Both the position numbers and the translations under genes were made by a program. A stretch of DNA of 14,479 nucleotides from GCA-003244245 sp035714625 (GTDB lineage Bacteria > Actinomycetota > Actinomycetes > Mycobacteriales > Pseudonocardiaceae): the NCBI GenBank assembly GCA_035714625.1, contig DASTLT010000124.1:1-14479 (forward strand), written 5' to 3'. Each line of letters opens with the position of its first letter. The stretch's first letter is position 1. Positions 12,006 through 14,479 of this stretch are shown piece after piece. The notes below the pieces were generated by a model. That model worked only from the letters and a program-made list of their open reading frames with translations, searched no databases and was not told where the DNA came from.

Positions 12006-13778
12006 TCAGCTAAGCGGGGGGTCGGAATGCGGCAGGTCCTGCTCTTCGGGTGCGACGGCGTGGGCGGCCGCTTCCGAGGGAGCCGGCCAGCGGGTCCGCG
12101 TTCCGGTATACGCTTCGCTGCGCATCCGTCCGGCCATGTGCGGGTAGTGCAGCTCGAAAGCGGGGCGCTCGGAGCGGATCCGGGGCAGCTCGGTGAAATT
12201 GTGCCGCGGCGGCGGGGTGGCGGTGGCCCATTCCAGCGAGTTGCCGTAGCCCCAGGGGTCGTCCACGGTGACGATCTCACCGTAGCGGTAGCTGCGCAGC
12301 ACGTTCCACAGGAACGGCAGCGTGGAGAGCCCGAGCACGAACGCACCGATCGTGGACACCATGTTCAGGGTGGTGAACCCGTCGGTGGGCAGGTAGTTGG
12401 CGTAGCGCCGGGGCATGCCCTCGTCGCCCAGCCAGTGTTGCACCAAAAATGTCAGGTGGAACCCGATGAATGTGGCCCAGAAGTGGAGCCTGCCCAGCGG
12501 CTCGTCGAGCATGCGCCCGGTGAACTTGGGGAACCAGAAGTAGATGCCGGCGAAGGTGGCGAACACGATCGTGCCGTAGAGCACGTAGTGGAAGTGCGCG
12601 ACCACGAAGTAGGTGTCGTTGACGTGGAAGTCGATCGGCGGGGAAGCCAGCAGCACCCCGGACAGCCCGCCGAGCAGGAACGTCACCAGGAAACCGATCG
12701 AGAACAGCATCGGGGTCTCGAAGCTCAGCCGGCCGTGCCACATGGTGCCAATCCAGTTGAAGAACTTCACCCCGGTGGGCACCGCGATGAGGAACGTGGT
12801 GAAAGCGAAGAACGGCAGCAGCACGGCGCCGGTGGCATACATGTGGTGCGCCCAGACGACCACGGACAGCCCGGCGATCCCCAGCGTCGCAAAGACCATC
12901 CCCTTGTAGGCGAACAGCGGTTTGCGGCTGAACACCGGGATCACCTCGGAGATGATGCCGAAGAACGGCAGTGCCACGATGTAGACCTCGGGGTGGCCGA
13001 AGAACCAGAACAGATGCTGCCACAGGATCGCGCCGCCGTTCGCCGGGTCGAACACATGGGCACCGATCAACCGGTCGGCCATCAGCCCCAGCAGCGCAGC
13101 GGTGAGGATCGGGAACGCCAGCAGCACCAGCACCGAGGTGATCAGGATGTTCCAGGTGAAGATCGGCATTCGGAACATCGTCATCCCCGGGGCGCGCAGG
13201 CACACCACGGTGGTGACCATGTTGACCGCGCCCAGGATCGTGCCCAGCCCGGCCAGCACCAGCCCGATGATCCACAGGTTCGCGCCGGGACCGGGCGAGT
13301 GCTCGAGCTGGTTCAGCGGCGCGTAGGCGTACCAGCCGAAGTCCGCCGCACCCAGCGGGGTGAGAAACCCGCTGACCACGGTCAGCCCACCGAAGAGGAA
13401 CAACCAGTAGGACAGCGCGTTGAGCCGGGGGAATGCGACGTCCGGCGAGCCGATCTGCAGCGGCAGCACCAGGTTGGCGAACCCGAACAGGATCGGCGTC
13501 GCATACAACAGCAGCATGATCGTGCCGTGCATCGTGAACAACTGGTTGTACTGCTCGGTGGACAGGAACTGCAGCCCCGGCCGGGCCAGCTCGCCGCGCA
13601 TCAGCATCGCCATCGCGCCGCCGATCATGAAGAATCCGAACGACGTGACCACGTAGAGCAGGCCGATCTGTTTGTGGTCGGTGGTGCCCAGCAGACCCAG
13701 CAGAACAGCGCCTCTCGGTCGGCGCTGCGGCGGGTACTGCTGCGTGCGGACTGGCGTCGGCGTGCTGGTCGTCGTCAT
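12006..13778 (-). CDS. ctaD: cytochrome c oxidase subunit I (aa3-type)
   Basis: A 590-aa haem-copper oxidase subunit I, an integral membrane protein with about 12 helices that reduces O2 and pumps protons. Ligands are visible: His84 (FTMHGTIM, haem a), His262 and Tyr266 in GHPEVY (CuB and cross-linked Tyr), His311-His312 (CuB) in WAHHMYATG, His395 (haem a3) and His397 (haem a) in AHFHYV. Asp113 in SPDVAFPR and Glu264 mark the D proton channel of the A1 type. The polar tail after about residue 545 is actinobacterial in style. ATG at 13778 has GAGGAG 5 bases upstream and overlaps by ATGA the stop of the hibernation-factor gene, so the two are co-translated. No other oxidase subunit lies in the window, so this may be a second copy of ctaD. 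It converges on the TIR/NTPase gene with 25 bp between stops. Confidence 0.95.
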   Translation of the reverse strand: MTTTSTPTPVRTQQYPPQRRPRGAVLLGLLGTTDHKQIGLLYVVTSFGFFMIGGAMAMLMRGELARPGLQFLSTEQYNQLFTMHGTIMLLLYATPILFGFANLVLPLQIGSPDVAFPRLNALSYWLFLFGGLTVVSGFLTPLGAADFGWYAYAPLNQLEHSPGPGANLWIIGLVLAGLGTILGAVNMVTTVVCLRAPGMTMFRMPIFTWNILITSVLVLLAFPILTAALLGLMADRLIGAHVFDPANGGAILWQHLFWFFGHPEVYIVALPFFGIISEVIPVFSRKPLFAYKGMVFATLGIAGLSVVVWAHHMYATGAVLLPFFAFTTFLIAVPTGVKFFNWIGTMWHGRLSFETPMLFSIGFLVTFLLGGLSGVLLASPPIDFHVNDTYFVVAHFHYVLYGTIVFATFAGIYFWFPKFTGRMLDEPLGRLHFWATFIGFHLTFLVQHWLGDEGMPRRYANYLPTDGFTTLNMVSTIGAFVLGLSTLPFLWNVLRSYRYGEIVTVDDPWGYGNSLEWATATPPPRHNFTELPRIRSERPAFELHYPHMAGRMRSEAYTGTRTRWPAPSEAAAHAVAPEEQDLPHSDPPLS

Positions 13779-14479
13779 CGCGCTCCTCTGGATGGGCTCT
13801 CCCCCGGGCAGATCAGCCCGTAATGGCCGTCGTAGCGGCGGTACAGCACCCGACCACGCCCGCTGGCGGTGTCGCGGAAGAACAGGAACGGCACCTCGCT
13901 CATCCCGAGCAACTCGGCGGCCTCGACGGTCCGCAACTCGGGCGCGGGGCGGTCGTAGCAGGTCAGCGGGACGGTGTAGCGGGCCAGCCGCTGCGGGGCG
14001 GGGAGCACCTGCGCGAGCCGGTATCCGGTCGGCCCGCACCGGTACACCACGCTGTCCTGCCCGTTACCTGCCTCGGTGAACAGGTAAAAGCCGTAGTCGC
14101 GGCGCTCCATCTCGGCAACCGCGTCGTCGACGCCGAGCAACGCCAGTTGCCACGGCTTGTACCGGACGATCTGGCGCGCCGCCGGTGGCCGGGGAAACCA
14201 CGCCACCCGGGGGCTCGGTGGCGCAGCCGGCTGCCACGACTCAGCCGCCCTGCGGGCCCGGTCGATCTGGTCGCCGAGCCGGGCCTGCAGGGCCGCGATG
14301 GCTTCCCATGCCGTCGCGGCGTGTACCTGGGCGCGCACCGGGTGGCCGGCGACGTCGGCGTTGCCTTGCGCCACGACGGGGAAATGCACCGCCGGGTCCC
14401 GGTGCGCGCTGAGCCGGACCCGCACGTCCCGCACCGGGACGTCGCCCGGCCGGCCGGCCGGCGCCGACGCGACGAGGGC
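13775..14479 (-). CDS. ribosome hibernation promoting factor family protein, 5' end outside the window
   Basis: The frame is open through the right edge, so the N-terminus is missing; a GTG at 14434 is unlikely to be the real start because it would cut the first domain. What is present: the end of an S30AE/RaiA domain (PVVAQGNADVAGHPVRAQVH followed by ALQARLGDQI), a linker, then RQIVRYKPWQLALLGVDDAV ... FYLFTEAG typical of the C-terminal dimerisation domain of long HPF, and a second stretch of similar layout (YTVPLTCYDRPAPELRTVEA ... PFLFFRDTASGRGRVLYRR) that looks like another copy. Such proteins bind the 30S subunit and promote 70S inactivation or 100S dimers in stationary or hypoxic cells. 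The double C-terminal domain is unlike the usual single one. Coupling to ctaD suggests a shared response to respiratory limitation. Confidence 0.82.
   Translation of the reverse strand, partial: ALVASAPAGRPGDVPVRDVRVRLSAHRDPAVHFPVVAQGNADVAGHPVRAQVHAATAWEAIAALQARLGDQIDRARRAAESWQPAAPPSPRVAWFPRPPAARQIVRYKPWQLALLGVDDAVAEMERRDYGFYLFTEAGNGQDSVVYRCGPTGYRLAQVLPAPQRLARYTVPLTCYDRPAPELRTVEAAELLGMSEVPFLFFRDTASGRGRVLYRRYDGHYGLICPGESPSRGAR

Noticed and set aside
12027..13823. Long plus-strand open frame (598 codons) opposite ctaD
   Set aside because: It is the mirror of a clear cytochrome oxidase gene; the product is His/Arg/Gln-rich without motifs, a normal by-product of high GC.

Overview
The window is high-GC DNA (GC-rich third codon positions, frequent GTG and TTG starts, AGGAGG-type ribosome binding sites) typical of a filamentous actinomycete. 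Small zinc-finger-like proteins in a coupled operon, an XRE/HD gene pair and extended PIMT-like methyltransferases would suit a member of the Pseudonocardiales, but the genus cannot be fixed from sequence alone.

Region 1 (1-2058, minus strand) is a run of short, mostly uncharacterised genes that overlap or nearly touch: a 13-codon leader ORF, a 124-aa protein, two small one-helix membrane proteins, a Cys-containing 68-aa protein, a basic 72-aa protein and an 88-aa zinc-finger-like protein with a TTG start. It resembles the accessory cassettes of actinomycete integrative and conjugative elements, although no integrase, transfer gene or att site is visible.

Region 2 (2248-7462, plus strand) is the most interesting part. 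An XRE-type regulator and an HD-domain hydrolase are followed by a class I SAM methyltransferase, a 34-aa Pro/Lys/Asp-rich peptide, and two tandem PIMT-like methyltransferases, the last two joined by a GTGA overlap. There is no ATP-grasp ligase, lanthipeptide synthetase or radical SAM gene in the window. A stand-alone PIMT pair beside a short peptide with one Asp-Gly site is the arrangement expected of an aspartimide-forming (imiditide-like) RiPP system. A bulged 17-bp hairpin follows the second PIMT.

Region 3 (7540-8843) carries a secreted four-cysteine protein and a 127-aa protein, then a gene graveyard. In about 240 bp, degenerate copies of the XRE gene 3' end, the core of the peptide gene and the 5' end of the 127-aa gene lie head to tail. 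In the peptide copy, four of five base changes are synonymous and the fifth is Lys to Arg; this is the best evidence in the window that the peptide is translated and was under selection. The 3' end of a minus-strand NUDIX hydrolase runs antisense through this debris.

Region 4 (9446-11980, plus strand) is one 844-aa gene with an N-terminal DUF4062-like domain, an internal TIR-like domain, a P-loop STAND-like NTPase and a C-terminal TIR domain. It is a candidate anti-phage or self/non-self sensor.

Region 5 (12006-14479, minus strand) looks chromosomal: a cytochrome c oxidase subunit I gene (ctaD) overlaps by ATGA the end of a gene for a ribosome hibernation factor that runs off the window edge. 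The pairing suggests a respiratory or dormancy response operon.
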